DNA of 44,634 nt from Haliea sp040222615 (GTDB lineage Bacteria > Pseudomonadota > Gammaproteobacteria > Pseudomonadales > Halieaceae). The notes under the pieces were generated by a model. That model was given only the letters and a program-made list of their open reading frames with translations. It did no database searches and was not told the DNA's origin. The position numbers were made by a program, and so were the translations under genes. Below, piece after piece: positions 8,519 to 16,462 of the stretch. The DNA lies in assembly GCF_040222615.1 (NCBI RefSeq), contig NZ_JAVKCQ010000164.1:1-44634 (forward strand). The letters are read 5' to 3'. Position 1 is the stretch's first letter. Every line of letters begins with the position of its first letter.

Positions 8519-9193
8519 TCAGCCCCAGCCATCATTGCGTCGACGTTTGGGCCAGAGGCGGGGTGCCACCACGGCGATGACAACTCCCAGCAGCACCGCC
8601 AGAGCGCCGTCCAGGAACGCGCTGCTGCGCAGGCTCTCCTGCAGGCGCTGGTTCTCGGCGCCGAGCATATCGGCCTGGGCGCGCAGGTTCTCGGTTTCCT
8701 CTGTCAGCCGCCGGTTGTCAGCGTCCAGTTGCAGCGAGCGGCCGGAAATCTGCTTGAGCTGCGCCAGCTCCTCGGTCAGTGTTTGCAGGGTTTCGTCGGC
8801 GTTGTCCACGTCTCCCTCAAGCTCCTCGCGCACGGCCTTCAGGTCGGCGAGCTCGGTGGACAGCTCAGCGTTTTCCGCTGCCAGTTGTGCCGCTTTCGCC
8901 AGGGCCTGATCGATCTGGTTCCTGGCGGGGGTTTCTGCCATCAGGTACTGGGTCCGGACCCAGCCGCTGGTGCCGTCCGCGGTAGTGATTTCGGACCATT
9001 CGCCATTTTCCGAAACCCGGTGCACCGTCAGCCGGGTGCCGGAGGGAATGCCGCGGTGAAGGATACGGAACTCGTTGCCCGCGCCGCTGCGGACGGGGAT
9101 GTACTGGGTGTCGCTGATATAGCGGGTCTCTTGCGCCTGCGCGGAGGTCGAGAGCAGGAGGAGCAAAAGGGAGGTAATCAGGGCGTACTGCAA
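8519..9193 (-). CDS. SH3-domain envelope protein with coiled coil and C-terminal TM (YgiM/TIGR04211 type)
   Basis: Layout: signal peptide (residues 1 to about 20), bacterial SH3b domain ('YIPVRSGAGNEFRILHRGIP' to 'GWVRTQYLM', about 25-88), long heptad-rich coiled coil (about 95-190) and a C-terminal transmembrane helix ('ALAVLLGVVIAVVAP') with a basic tail. This is the TIGR04211 architecture of E. coli YgiM, an envelope protein of unclear role. I place the start at TTG 9193, because AAGGA lies 7 bases upstream and it gives a clean signal peptide; a GTG at 9223 would add ten polar residues. The SH3b domain suggests binding to peptidoglycan or a protein; that is inference. Confidence 0.82.
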   Translation of the reverse strand: MQYALITSLLLLLLSTSAQAQETRYISDTQYIPVRSGAGNEFRILHRGIPSGTRLTVHRVSENGEWSEITTADGTSGWVRTQYLMAETPARNQIDQALAKAAQLAAENAELSTELADLKAVREELEGDVDNADETLQTLTEELAQLKQISGRSLQLDADNRRLTEETENLRAQADMLGAENQRLQESLRSSAFLDGALAVLLGVVIAVVAPRLWPKRRRNDGWG

Positions 9194-9255
9194 AACACTT
9201 TCCTTCTGACTGGGGTCGAACACGGGGTTCGCGAGTCTATCACGCTGGTGCTGCT

Positions 9256-9555
9256 TCAGGGCAGCACACGCTTGTAGGGTTTGACGACAACGCGGCGGAA
9301 AACGCCGGCGTCGACATAGGGATCCGAGTCGGCCCAGGCGGTAGCCGCTTCCAGGCTGTCGAACTCGGCAATGATCAGGCTGCCGGTGAAGCCCGCTTCG
9401 CCGGGGTCCTCGGTGTCCAGTGCCGGGTGCGGCCCCGCGACCAGCAGGCGCCCCTCGTCCACCAGTTGCTGGATCTGGTCCAGGTGTGCCGGGCGGGCGC
9501 GCTGGCGCAGGGGCAGGCTGTTGTCGATATCTTCGCAGAGAATCGCATAAAGCAT
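9256..9555 (-). CDS. yciI: YciI family protein
   Basis: Protein of 99 aa starting 'MLYAILCEDIDNSLPLRQRA', a ferredoxin-like-fold YciI domain with the conserved His/Asp pair ('RPAHLDQIQ', 'DSDPYVDAGVF'). Biochemical role in bacteria is poorly known; the fold suggests a small enzyme or dimer-forming accessory. ATG at 9555 is 7 bases after the yciB stop, and its ribosome site (AGGAG) lies inside the yciB terminal codons, so the two are coupled, as the neighbouring yci genes are in E. coli. Confidence 0.9.
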   Translation of the reverse strand: MLYAILCEDIDNSLPLRQRARPAHLDQIQQLVDEGRLLVAGPHPALDTEDPGEAGFTGSLIIAEFDSLEAATAWADSDPYVDAGVFRRVVVKPYKRVLP

Positions 9556-9562
9556 CCGGGGA

Positions 9563-10153
9563 TCACTCCTGGTTGTTTGCGGGTTGTTCTTTCAGGTGAG
9601 GCGCCACTATCCAGGCGGTCAACCCGGTCAGGATCACGGTGAAGAGTATGGCGGAATACATTTTGTAACTGACCCAGGTGGCCTCGCTGTAGCCGTAGGC
9701 CACCACGAGGTTGAGGCCACCCACCACGGTGAAGTGGGCAACCCAGAGCAGGTTCAGGCGGGCCCAGATTCGCGCTGGCAGCTGTATCTGGCTGCCCAGG
9801 GTGCGCTCCATCAGGTTGCGCTCGCCGACGAACTGGGAGGCGCCGAATACCAGCGCCAGCACCCAGTTGAAAATGGTGGGCTTCCACATGATGAACATTT
9901 CGTTGCGCAACAACAGGGTTGCCGCGCCGAAGACGCAGGCGGCGATGCCAACCCAGAGCAGTCGCTTCTCCAGCTGCCGGGTCAGTGCCCAGGTGGCGAG
10001 GATCTGGATCACGGTCGCGATCATCAGCACCGCGGTGGCGGAGAAAATACCGTCTACTGTGTGGCTCCAGCCGTACAGGCTCACGGTGTCGCCATCCATC
10101 TGGTAGACGATGAAGAACAGCGCGATGGGAATGAATTCCAGCAGTTGTCTCAT
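9563..10153 (-). CDS. yciB: Inner-membrane septation protein YciB (IspA/IspZ family)
   Basis: Protein of 196 aa with five or so transmembrane helices starting 'MRQLLEFIPIALFFIVYQM'. Family marks include 'KPTIFNWVLALVFGASQF', 'RNLMERTLGSQIQLP' and 'WARLNLLWVAHFTVVGGLN'. YciB is an inner-membrane protein linked to cell envelope integrity and septation. ATG at 10153. It is divergent from rnmA across about 100 bases and is followed directly by yciI. Confidence 0.93.
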   Translation of the reverse strand: MRQLLEFIPIALFFIVYQMDGDTVSLYGWSHTVDGIFSATAVLMIATVIQILATWALTRQLEKRLLWVGIAACVFGAATLLLRNEMFIMWKPTIFNWVLALVFGASQFVGERNLMERTLGSQIQLPARIWARLNLLWVAHFTVVGGLNLVVAYGYSEATWVSYKMYSAILFTVILTGLTAWIVAPHLKEQPANNQE

Positions 10154-10256
10154 GAAAAACGACCTTGCTCCAGCATGTTAGGATGCACATTCGGCTCGGG
10201 TCTGCCGGGCCGGTAGCGGGCCTTGACAGTTGCAGCGATCACGGAGTGTAGAGTTT

Positions 10257-11120
10257 GTGCTGATTGACTTCCACACCCATACCACCGCCTCGGACGGTGC
10301 CCTCAGCCCCGAGCAGCTGGTGGACCGCGCCCGCAGCAGGGGTATACGCCTGTTTGCCATAACCGACCACGATACCGTGGCGGGTTACCGGGCTGCGGCG
10401 GCCCATTATAGCCCCTGCGAAGGCGAAATGAGTCTCCTGGCCGGGCTGGAATTCTCCTGTGTCTGGTCCGGTGCAACCATTCACGTGGTCGGCCTGGGCG
10501 TGGACTGCGCCCATCCGGTGCTGGAACAGGGCGTGGCCCGACTGGCAGCGGCCCGGGTTGATCGCGGCCGGGTGATTGCGGAGCGGCTGGCGAAACTGGG
10601 ATTTCCAGGCGCTTTGGAGGGCGCGCGGCTGGAAGCCGGCGACAGCCAGCTGGGGCGGCCGCATTTCGCCGCCTGGATGGTGGAGCAGGGATATGTCGCC
10701 GATGTCGGGACGGCTTTCGACCGTTACCTCGGGCGGGGCAAGCCGGGGGACGTCAAGGCCTTCTGGCCGACGCTGGCGGAGGTAACCGGGTGGATCGTGG
10801 CCGCCGGCGGAGTGGCGGTACTGGCCCACCCCCTCAAGTACAAGTTGACCCGCAGCAAGCTGCAGCGCCTGGTGGCAGACTTCAAGGAGGCGGGCGGGGA
10901 GGCGGTAGAAGTGGTCAATGGGCGGCAGACACCGGAGCAGACCCGGCAGCTGTGCCGGCTGGCGCTGGAGTGCAGCCTGGAGGTATCCCTTGGCAGTGAT
11001 TTTCACCGGGACAGCCCCTGGGGCCCGGAACTGGGTGTAGAATTGCGCCACCTGGGCAGTCTGCGTGGCGTATGGGAGCGCTGGCTGCCCGCTATCCGCT
11101 CACCAGGAGATGCGCTGTGA
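10257..11120 (+). CDS. rnmA: RNase AM / PHP-domain 5'-3' exonuclease (YciV/TrpH)
   Basis: Protein of 287 aa with the PHP metal-binding motifs 'IDFHTHTTASDG', 'FAITDHDT', 'GLEFSC', 'LAHPLKYK' and 'GSDFHRD'. The E. coli homologue matures the 5' ends of 23S and other rRNAs and degrades 3',5'-nucleoside bisphosphates. GTG at 10257 starts two codons before 'DFHTHT' and has GGAG 10 bases upstream. A TTG at 10230 is in frame but lacks a ribosome site. The end overlaps yciO by four bases (GTGA), the same gene order as in E. coli. Confidence 0.9.
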   Translation: MLIDFHTHTTASDGALSPEQLVDRARSRGIRLFAITDHDTVAGYRAAAAHYSPCEGEMSLLAGLEFSCVWSGATIHVVGLGVDCAHPVLEQGVARLAAARVDRGRVIAERLAKLGFPGALEGARLEAGDSQLGRPHFAAWMVEQGYVADVGTAFDRYLGRGKPGDVKAFWPTLAEVTGWIVAAGGVAVLAHPLKYKLTRSKLQRLVADFKEAGGEAVEVVNGRQTPEQTRQLCRLALECSLEVSLGSDFHRDSPWGPELGVELRHLGSLRGVWERWLPAIRSPGDAL

Positions 11121-11740
11121 GCCAGTTTTTCCAGATTCACCCGGAGAACCCGCAGGCACGGCTGATTCGCCAGGCCACGGACATCATTCGCGCCGGAGGA
11201 GTGGTGGTCTACCCGACTGACTCCGCCTACGCGCTCGGCTGCCATATCGGCGACAAGGCGGCGCTGGACCGGATTCGCCGTATCCGGCGCCTGGACGACC
11301 GCCACAACTTCACCCTGGTCTGCCGCGACCTCTCGGACATTGCCAACTACGCCCGGGTGGACAACACCGTCTATCGCAGGCTCAAGGCCAGCACCCCGGG
11401 GCCCTACACCTTCATCCTGCGTGCCACCTCCGAGGTGCCGCGAAGGCTGATGCATCCCAAGCGCAAGACCGTTGGCCTGCGCATTCCCGACAACATCATC
11501 GCGATGGCTTTGCTGGCTGACCTCGGCGAGCCCATGATGAGCGTGACCCTGATCATGCCGGACGACGAGTTTCCGCTGATCGACCCCTACGACATCCGCG
11601 AGGTGCTGGAACACGATGTCGACCTGGTTATCGACGGCGGCTACTGCGGCCTGGAGCCCACCACCGTGGTGGATCTGGCGGATGAAGTTCCCATCGTACT
11701 GCGGGCCGGCAAGGGCGACGTGGCGCCATTTGACTCCTGA
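11117..11740 (+). CDS. yciO: YciO, Sua5/YrdC/YciO-family protein
   Basis: Protein of 207 aa made of a single Sua5-YciO-YrdC domain: 'GGVVVYPTDSAYALGC' near the N-terminus, then 'HNFTLVCRDLSDIANYA', 'PGPYTFILRAT' and 'KTVGLRIPDN'. YrdC/Sua5 members make threonylcarbamoyl-AMP for tRNA t6A; YciO is the divergent paralogue, and its physiological role is less certain. GTG at 11117 has AGGAGA six bases upstream and overlaps the rnmA stop (GTGA). An in-frame upstream extension lies inside rnmA and is discarded. Confidence 0.92.
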   Translation: MSQFFQIHPENPQARLIRQATDIIRAGGVVVYPTDSAYALGCHIGDKAALDRIRRIRRLDDRHNFTLVCRDLSDIANYARVDNTVYRRLKASTPGPYTFILRATSEVPRRLMHPKRKTVGLRIPDNIIAMALLADLGEPMMSVTLIMPDDEFPLIDPYDIREVLEHDVDLVIDGGYCGLEPTTVVDLADEVPIVLRAGKGDVAPFDS

Positions 11741-11779
11741 TCGGGTATACTCGCGCCCTTGATGAGTACAGGATAGCCC

Positions 11780-12625
11780 GTGAACGATACGCCGCCGGTA
11801 ACACCGCCCGCAGGCACCGAGGCCGCTGCCGGCCAGCGCCCCCAGCAGGGCGAGATGCCCTTTGCCGTGGTCCTGGGTAAAGCCATGACCGAGCTGCCCC
11901 GGGACCTGTACATCCCGCCGCAGGCCCTGGAAGTGTTTCTGGAGGCTTTCGAGGGTCCGCTGGACCTGCTCCTGTACCTGATCCGGCGCCAGAATCTGGA
12001 TATCCTCGAGATAGACGTCTCGGAAATTACCGCCCAGTACATGCGCTATGTCGAGCTCATGGACGCCATGCAGTTCGAGCTGGCGGCGGAGTACCTGCTG
12101 ATGGCGGCGGTGCTGGCAGAGATCAAGTCCCGCATGTTGCTGCCGCGGGCCTCCGACGTCGAGGATGACGAGGAGGATCCGCGGGCGCAGCTGATACGCC
12201 GCCTGCAGGAGTATGAGCGCTTCAAGAAAGCCGCCGAGGATATCGAGGAGCTGCCCCGGCTGGAGCGGGACACCTGGGTGGGCAGCGCCGAGCCCCCGGA
12301 CCTGAATCGGGCCCGGCCAGACCCGGATGTGGACATGCGCGAGCTGTTGCTGGCTCTCAGCGAGGTCCTGCGCCGGGCCGACATGTTCGAGAGCCACCAC
12401 ATCCAGCGCGAGGCCCTGTCCACCCGGGAGCGCATGTCGGAAGTGCTGGAGAAGCTTTCCGGTCGCCAGTTCGTGCCGTTCGTGGCGCTGTTCTCGGCGA
12501 AGGAGGGGCGCCTGGGGGTGGTTGTCACCTTCCTGGCGGTGATGGAACTGATCAAGGAGTCCCTGGTGGAAATAGTGCAAACCGAGAACTTTGGCCCGAT
12601 CCACGTCAAGGCAAGGTCCGAGTAA
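11780..12625 (+). CDS. scpA: Segregation and condensation protein A (kleisin) ScpA
   Basis: Protein of 281 aa. After a 50-residue variable Pro/Ala/Gln-rich N-terminus comes the kleisin signature 'FEGPLDLLLYLIRRQNLDI', followed by 'EYLLMAAVLAEIKSRMLLP' and a C-terminal winged helix ('VTFLAVMELIKESLVEIVQ'). ScpA bridges the Smc heads with ScpB in chromosome condensation; a gammaproteobacterium carrying ScpAB would be expected to use Smc rather than MukBEF. The start is GTG at 11780 with AGGA at proper distance. scpB begins two bases after its stop. Confidence 0.95.
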   Translation: MNDTPPVTPPAGTEAAAGQRPQQGEMPFAVVLGKAMTELPRDLYIPPQALEVFLEAFEGPLDLLLYLIRRQNLDILEIDVSEITAQYMRYVELMDAMQFELAAEYLLMAAVLAEIKSRMLLPRASDVEDDEEDPRAQLIRRLQEYERFKKAAEDIEELPRLERDTWVGSAEPPDLNRARPDPDVDMRELLLALSEVLRRADMFESHHIQREALSTRERMSEVLEKLSGRQFVPFVALFSAKEGRLGVVVTFLAVMELIKESLVEIVQTENFGPIHVKARSE

Positions 12626-12626
12626 A

Positions 12627-13364
12627 ATGACCGAGATCAATTCCACCCTGGTGCAGATCGTCGAGGGCGCTCTGCTGGCCGCCGGCAGGCCGCTGACCCC
12701 GGCCCAGTTGGGAGAACTGTTTGAAGAGCACGAGCGGCCCTCGCCGGCCGACATCCGCGAGGCCTTGGCTGCCGCGGCCGAGCGTTGTGCGGACCGCGGC
12801 TACGAGCTGCGCGAGGTGGCGGGCGGCTTCCGCTACCAGGTGCGCCAGTCTCTGGCCCCCTGGGTGGCCCGCCTGTGGCAGGAGCGGCCGCAGAAATACT
12901 CGCGTGCCCTGCTGGAGACACTCGCGCTGATTGCCTACCGCCAGCCCATTACCCGGGGTGAGATCGAGGAAATTCGCGGCGTGGCGGTGAGCTCCAATAT
13001 CATCAAGACCCTGCACGAGCGCGAGTGGATCCGCGTGGTCGGCCACCGCGATGTGCCCGGGCGACCCGCAATGTATGCGACTACCCGCCAGTTCCTCGAC
13101 TATTTCAATCTCAAGAACCTGGACCAGCTGCCGGCACTGGCCGAAATACGTGACCTCGAAACCCTGAATGCCGAGCTGGGGTTCAACGATCCCCTGGAAT
13201 CCGCCGCCAATGACGCCAGCGGCAGCGAGTCGGCCGCGGCAGGTACACCGGACCTCAGCCTGGTCCCGGGGCTCGCCGCTGAGGCGGGCGCAGAGGACGA
13301 CGAGTCAGCCGAGCAAGCCGCTGACAGCAATGCATCGCCACCCGATTCGGATCAAATCCATTGA
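12627..13364 (+). CDS. scpB: Segregation and condensation protein B ScpB
   Basis: Protein of 245 aa with two winged-helix domains. Typical runs are 'LVQIVEGALLAAGRPLTPAQ', 'YELREVAGGFRYQVR', 'ALLETLALIAYRQPITRGEI' and 'MYATTRQFLDYFNL'. The C-terminal 60 residues are an acidic, low-complexity Ala/Asp/Glu/Ser tail, common in proteobacterial ScpB. ATG at 12627 directly follows the scpA stop. Its own stop overlaps the TTG start of rluB (TTGA). It works with ScpA and Smc. Confidence 0.95.
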   Translation: MTEINSTLVQIVEGALLAAGRPLTPAQLGELFEEHERPSPADIREALAAAAERCADRGYELREVAGGFRYQVRQSLAPWVARLWQERPQKYSRALLETLALIAYRQPITRGEIEEIRGVAVSSNIIKTLHEREWIRVVGHRDVPGRPAMYATTRQFLDYFNLKNLDQLPALAEIRDLETLNAELGFNDPLESAANDASGSESAAAGTPDLSLVPGLAAEAGAEDDESAEQAADSNASPPDSDQIH

Positions 13365-14278
13365 GTAAACGCAAGCTAGAAGCCCCCTCCGCTGTGGCCG
13401 CCGTCCCCGGGGAAGCCGTCGTTGCGGGAGAAAAACTGCAGAAAGTCCTGGCCCGTACCGGTCTTGGTTCACGCCGGGAAATGGAGCGCTGGATCGAAGA
13501 GGGTCGCGTGGAGGTGGAGGGCAAGCGCGCTTCGCTGGGCGACCGGGTGACCGAGCGCGACCGCATCAGTATTGACGGCAAGCTTCTGGAGCCGGCCCCC
13601 GCGGAGCAGACCCGGTGCATTCTGTACCACAAGCCCACCGGCGAGGTTTGCAGCCGCAAGGATCCGCAGGGTCGTCGCACGGTGTTCGAACGCCTGCCCA
13701 AACTGAAGTCCGGGCGCTGGATCTCCATCGGCCGGCTCGATTTCAACACCTCGGGGCTGCTGCTGTTCACCACCGACGGCGAACTGGCCAACGCCCTGAT
13801 GCACCCCTCCGCCAATATCGAGCGGGAATACATGGTGCGGGTGATGGGCGCAGTCGACGAGGACGTGCTCGCGCGCCTGCTGGAGGGGGTAATGCTGGAT
13901 GACGGGGTCGCCCGCTTCTCCGACATTCAGGATGGCGGCGGCGACGGGATCAACCACTGGTACTACGTGGTACTGATGGAGGGCCGCAACCGCGAGGTGC
14001 GGCGCCTGTGGGAATCCCAGGGGCTCACCGTTTCTCGCCTGAAGCGGGTGCGCTACGGCAACGTGTTCATTCCCTCCAAGGTCAAGCAGGGCCAGTGGGC
14101 GGAGATGGACCCGAAAGAAGTGAAAGGCTTGTACCAGCTGGCGCGGCTGGAACCGAAGAAGATCAAGCGCAATACCATCAAGGAAAAGGAAGTCATGGAG
14201 CGCCAGTTCGGCAAGCGCAAGGGGCCGGTGCCTACCGCCCCGGGCCGGCGTTCACCGCGCAAGCCCGGAAAAAAATGA
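13361..14278 (+). CDS. rluB: 23S rRNA pseudouridine(2605) synthase RluB
   Basis: Protein of 305 aa. An S4 RNA-binding domain ('KLQKVLARTGLGSRREMERW') is followed by the RsuA-type catalytic domain with 'SIGRLDFNTSGLLLFTTDG', whose Asp is the nucleophile. The C-terminal tail is strongly basic. The RsuA/RluB family is clear; RluB is preferred over RluE/RluF because it follows scpAB, as is common in gammaproteobacteria, and because of its length and basic tail. The start is TTG 13361, overlapping the scpB stop by four bases; no ATG or GTG occurs at a fitting place. Confidence 0.9.
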   Translation: MSKRKLEAPSAVAAVPGEAVVAGEKLQKVLARTGLGSRREMERWIEEGRVEVEGKRASLGDRVTERDRISIDGKLLEPAPAEQTRCILYHKPTGEVCSRKDPQGRRTVFERLPKLKSGRWISIGRLDFNTSGLLLFTTDGELANALMHPSANIEREYMVRVMGAVDEDVLARLLEGVMLDDGVARFSDIQDGGGDGINHWYYVVLMEGRNREVRRLWESQGLTVSRLKRVRYGNVFIPSKVKQGQWAEMDPKEVKGLYQLARLEPKKIKRNTIKEKEVMERQFGKRKGPVPTAPGRRSPRKPGKK

Positions 14279-14289
14279 GTCTGCCGGGG

Positions 14290-15051
14290 TCAGGGCTGGG
14301 CGTCGAACGCCTGCTTGGTCACCCCGGCACTGTCATTTCCCATCAGGTACAGGTACGCCGGCATGATTGCCGCCGGTGGCGGGTTCTCCGTGGGAGTCTC
14401 TGCCGGGTAGGCACCGCGGCGCATGGCGGTGTTGGTGGCGCCGGGGTTGAGGCTGTTCACCCGGATCCGAGAGGTGTTCTCCAGCTCGTCCGCCAGTACC
14501 TGCATCAGTCCCTCGGTGGCGAACTTCGATACCGCGTAGGCTCCCCAGTAGGCGCGACCCTGGCGGCCCACGCCGGACGAGGTAAAGATCACCGATGCCT
14601 GCGGCGCCTGCTCCAGCAGCGGCAGCGCGGCCCTGCTCAACAGGAACTGGGCGTTGACGTTGACCTGCATCACTTCCGACCAGGCATTCCAGCTTGCGCT
14701 GGCGATGGGGCGCCGCTCCCCCAGCAGGCTGGCGTTGTGCAGCAGGCCATCGAGGCGCCCGAAGGTGCTTTCGAGGGCCTCGGCCAGGGTGCCGTAGTCG
14801 GCCTCGGTGGCTGTGGCGAGGTCCAGCGGGAACAGGGCGGGCTGGGCGCCGCCGGCGGCTTCTATTGCGTCGTAAACCGCTTCCAGTTTGGCCAGGGTGC
14901 GACCGAGCAGCACGACCGTGGCGCCGTGTGCCGCGTAGCTTTCCGCCGCGGCGCGGCCGATGCCGTCACCGGCGCCGGTGACCAGAATAACCTTGTCCCG
15001 CAGCAGGTCTGGGGCCGGGCTGTAGTCGGCGGGGATAGTGTGGATGTCCAT
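14290..15051 (-). CDS. yciK: Short-chain dehydrogenase YciK
   Basis: Protein of 253 aa, classical SDR: cofactor-binding 'ILVTGAGDGIGRAAA', 'LLHNASLLG' in place of NNAG, catalytic Ser in 'VIFTSSGVGRQGRA', and Tyr/Lys in 'GAYAVSKFA'. The E. coli YciK substrate is unknown. ATG at 15051 has GGAG just upstream; the longer open frame overlaps mupP. Position after mtaD-ubiG-mupP matches the Pseudomonas gene order. It converges with rluB across 11 bases. Confidence 0.9.
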   Translation of the reverse strand: MDIHTIPADYSPAPDLLRDKVILVTGAGDGIGRAAAESYAAHGATVVLLGRTLAKLEAVYDAIEAAGGAQPALFPLDLATATEADYGTLAEALESTFGRLDGLLHNASLLGERRPIASASWNAWSEVMQVNVNAQFLLSRAALPLLEQAPQASVIFTSSGVGRQGRAYWGAYAVSKFATEGLMQVLADELENTSRIRVNSLNPGATNTAMRRGAYPAETPTENPPPAAIMPAYLYLMGNDSAGVTKQAFDAQP

Positions 15052-15068
15052 GGGTGCTCCGTTGGCGG

Positions 15069-15749
15069 TCAGTGGGGGGCCAGGATCAGGTCCCGCAGAT
15101 GGGTGCTGCAGGCAGCGCTGGCATCGGCGCCCCACAGGGCCGGGTCATCGTCCGCCTCAATATAGCCGTACAGCGCCGCGATGGTGAACATCCCGGCGCG
15201 CAGGCCGGCTTCGATATCGCGCTGGTGATCACCGACATAAATGGCCTGCCCGGGCTGGCAGCCCAGTTCGCGGCAATTGCGCAGCAGCGCCTCCGGGTGG
15301 GGTTTGCGTTCGGCGACGTCATCGGGGCAGACCAGGCTGCCCATGGGTGGCTGCAGGGACAGGCGGCTCATCAATGGCGCGGCGTAGGCCCGCGGTTTGT
15401 TGGTGGCGACGCCCCAGCCGATACCGCGGCTAGACAGTTCTTGCAGCAGCTCCTCGATGCCGGGGTAGGGGCGGGCACTGCTGCCCAGTACTTCACTGTA
15501 CAGGTCCAGCAGTCGCAGCCGCTGCTGTTCGAACGCCGGGTCCGTCTCCAGGGTGCCCAGCGCGAGGGTAACCAGGGCGCGGGCGCCATTGGAGACGCTG
15601 GCGCGGATGCGTGCGGGCTCCAGCGGCGGCAGGTCGAATTCCGCGCGCAGTGCCTGCACCACCACGACGAATTCACTGGCGGTATCCACCAGGGTGCCAT
15701 CGAGGTCGAAGATGACCGCCCTCAGCGCGGCCGGATCCGGGCGCTTCAT
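15069..15749 (-). CDS. mupP: N-acetylmuramic acid 6-phosphate phosphatase MupP (HAD family)
   Basis: Protein of 226 aa, HAD superfamily with a helical cap: nucleophile motif 'VIFDLDGTLVDTA', 'VATNKPRAY' (motif II), 'ERKPHPE' (motif III) and 'IYVGDHQRDIEAG' (motif IV). Sequence alone would allow phosphoglycolate phosphatase (Gph). The ubiG-mupP-yciK order is that of the Pseudomonas gene shown to dephosphorylate MurNAc-6-P in the cell-wall recycling route that bypasses de novo UDP-MurNAc synthesis, so MupP is preferred. The ATG overlaps the ubiG stop (ATGA). No other recycling gene of that route is in the window. Confidence 0.85.
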   Translation of the reverse strand: MKRPDPAALRAVIFDLDGTLVDTASEFVVVVQALRAEFDLPPLEPARIRASVSNGARALVTLALGTLETDPAFEQQRLRLLDLYSEVLGSSARPYPGIEELLQELSSRGIGWGVATNKPRAYAAPLMSRLSLQPPMGSLVCPDDVAERKPHPEALLRNCRELGCQPGQAIYVGDHQRDIEAGLRAGMFTIAALYGYIEADDDPALWGADASAACSTHLRDLILAPH

Positions 15750-16462
15750 GCTGCCGCGGGCTTCACCGCCCGCACCATATAGTTGACCGAAACGTCCCGG
15801 GGGTGCAGTCGATATTGCTTGCTGAACGGGTTGTAGACCAGGCCGGTCATCCCCTCCAGGCTCAGCCCCGCAGCCCGAATCCAGGCCGCCAGCTCCGAAG
15901 GCTTGATGAACTTGCTGTATTCATGGGTACCTGCCGGCAGCAGTTTCAACACGTACTCGGCGCCCACGATCGCGAACGCAAAGGCCTTGGGGTTGCGGTT
16001 GATGGTGGAGAAGTACAGCGAGGCACCGGGAGCCGCAAGCGCGGCACAGGCGGCGACCACCGCAGCGGGATCCGGGACATGTTCCAGCATCTCCAGGCAG
16101 CAGACCACATCGTAGTGAGCCGGCTGTTCTGCGGCCAGGTCCTCCGCAGTGGTCTGGCGGTAATCCACATCCACCCCGGATTCCAGCTGGTGGATGCGCG
16201 CCACTGCCAGCGGTGCCTCGCCCATGTCGATGCCGGTCACCCGGGCGCCGCGGTGGGCCATGGATTCCGCCAGAATGCCGCCGCCGCAGCCCACGTCCAC
16301 CAGGGTCTTGCCGGCGACTGCCGAATGCTCGTCGATATAGTTGGCGCGCAGGGGGTTGATGTCGTGCAGGGGCTTGAACTCACTGTTGCGGTCCCACCAG
16401 CGCGAGGCCAGCGCCTCGAACTTGGCGATTTCCCTGGGGTCGACGTTCGCTTGTGCGGTCAT
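15746..16462 (-). CDS. ubiG: Ubiquinone biosynthesis O-methyltransferase UbiG
   Basis: Protein of 238 aa, class I SAM methyltransferase with motif I 'LVDVGCGGGILAESMA', acidic strand end 'VTGIDMG' and 'LEMLEHVPDP'. Family marks are 'EIAKFEALASRWWD' at the N-terminus and 'HEYSKFIKPSEL' near the C-terminus. UbiG performs both O-methylation steps of ubiquinone synthesis. ATG 16462 overlaps the mtaD stop (ATGA), and its own stop overlaps mupP, so the operon is tightly coupled. Confidence 0.96.
   Translation of the reverse strand: MTAQANVDPREIAKFEALASRWWDRNSEFKPLHDINPLRANYIDEHSAVAGKTLVDVGCGGGILAESMAHRGARVTGIDMGEAPLAVARIHQLESGVDVDYRQTTAEDLAAEQPAHYDVVCCLEMLEHVPDPAAVVAACAALAAPGASLYFSTINRNPKAFAFAIVGAEYVLKLLPAGTHEYSKFIKPSELAAWIRAAGLSLEGMTGLVYNPFSKQYRLHPRDVSVNYMVRAVKPAAA

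Noticed and set aside
10223..10252. TTGACA followed by TGTAGA before rnmA
   Set aside because: The -10 match is poor and the implied transcription start would fall at the start codon itself.
11730..11751. TTGACT and TATACT between yciO and scpA
   Set aside because: The spacing between the boxes is only 10 bases; an internal promoter is not supported.
11003..12754. Minus-strand open frame of 583 codons across rnmA, yciO and scpA
   Set aside because: Antisense to three coupled genes; no recognisable domain.
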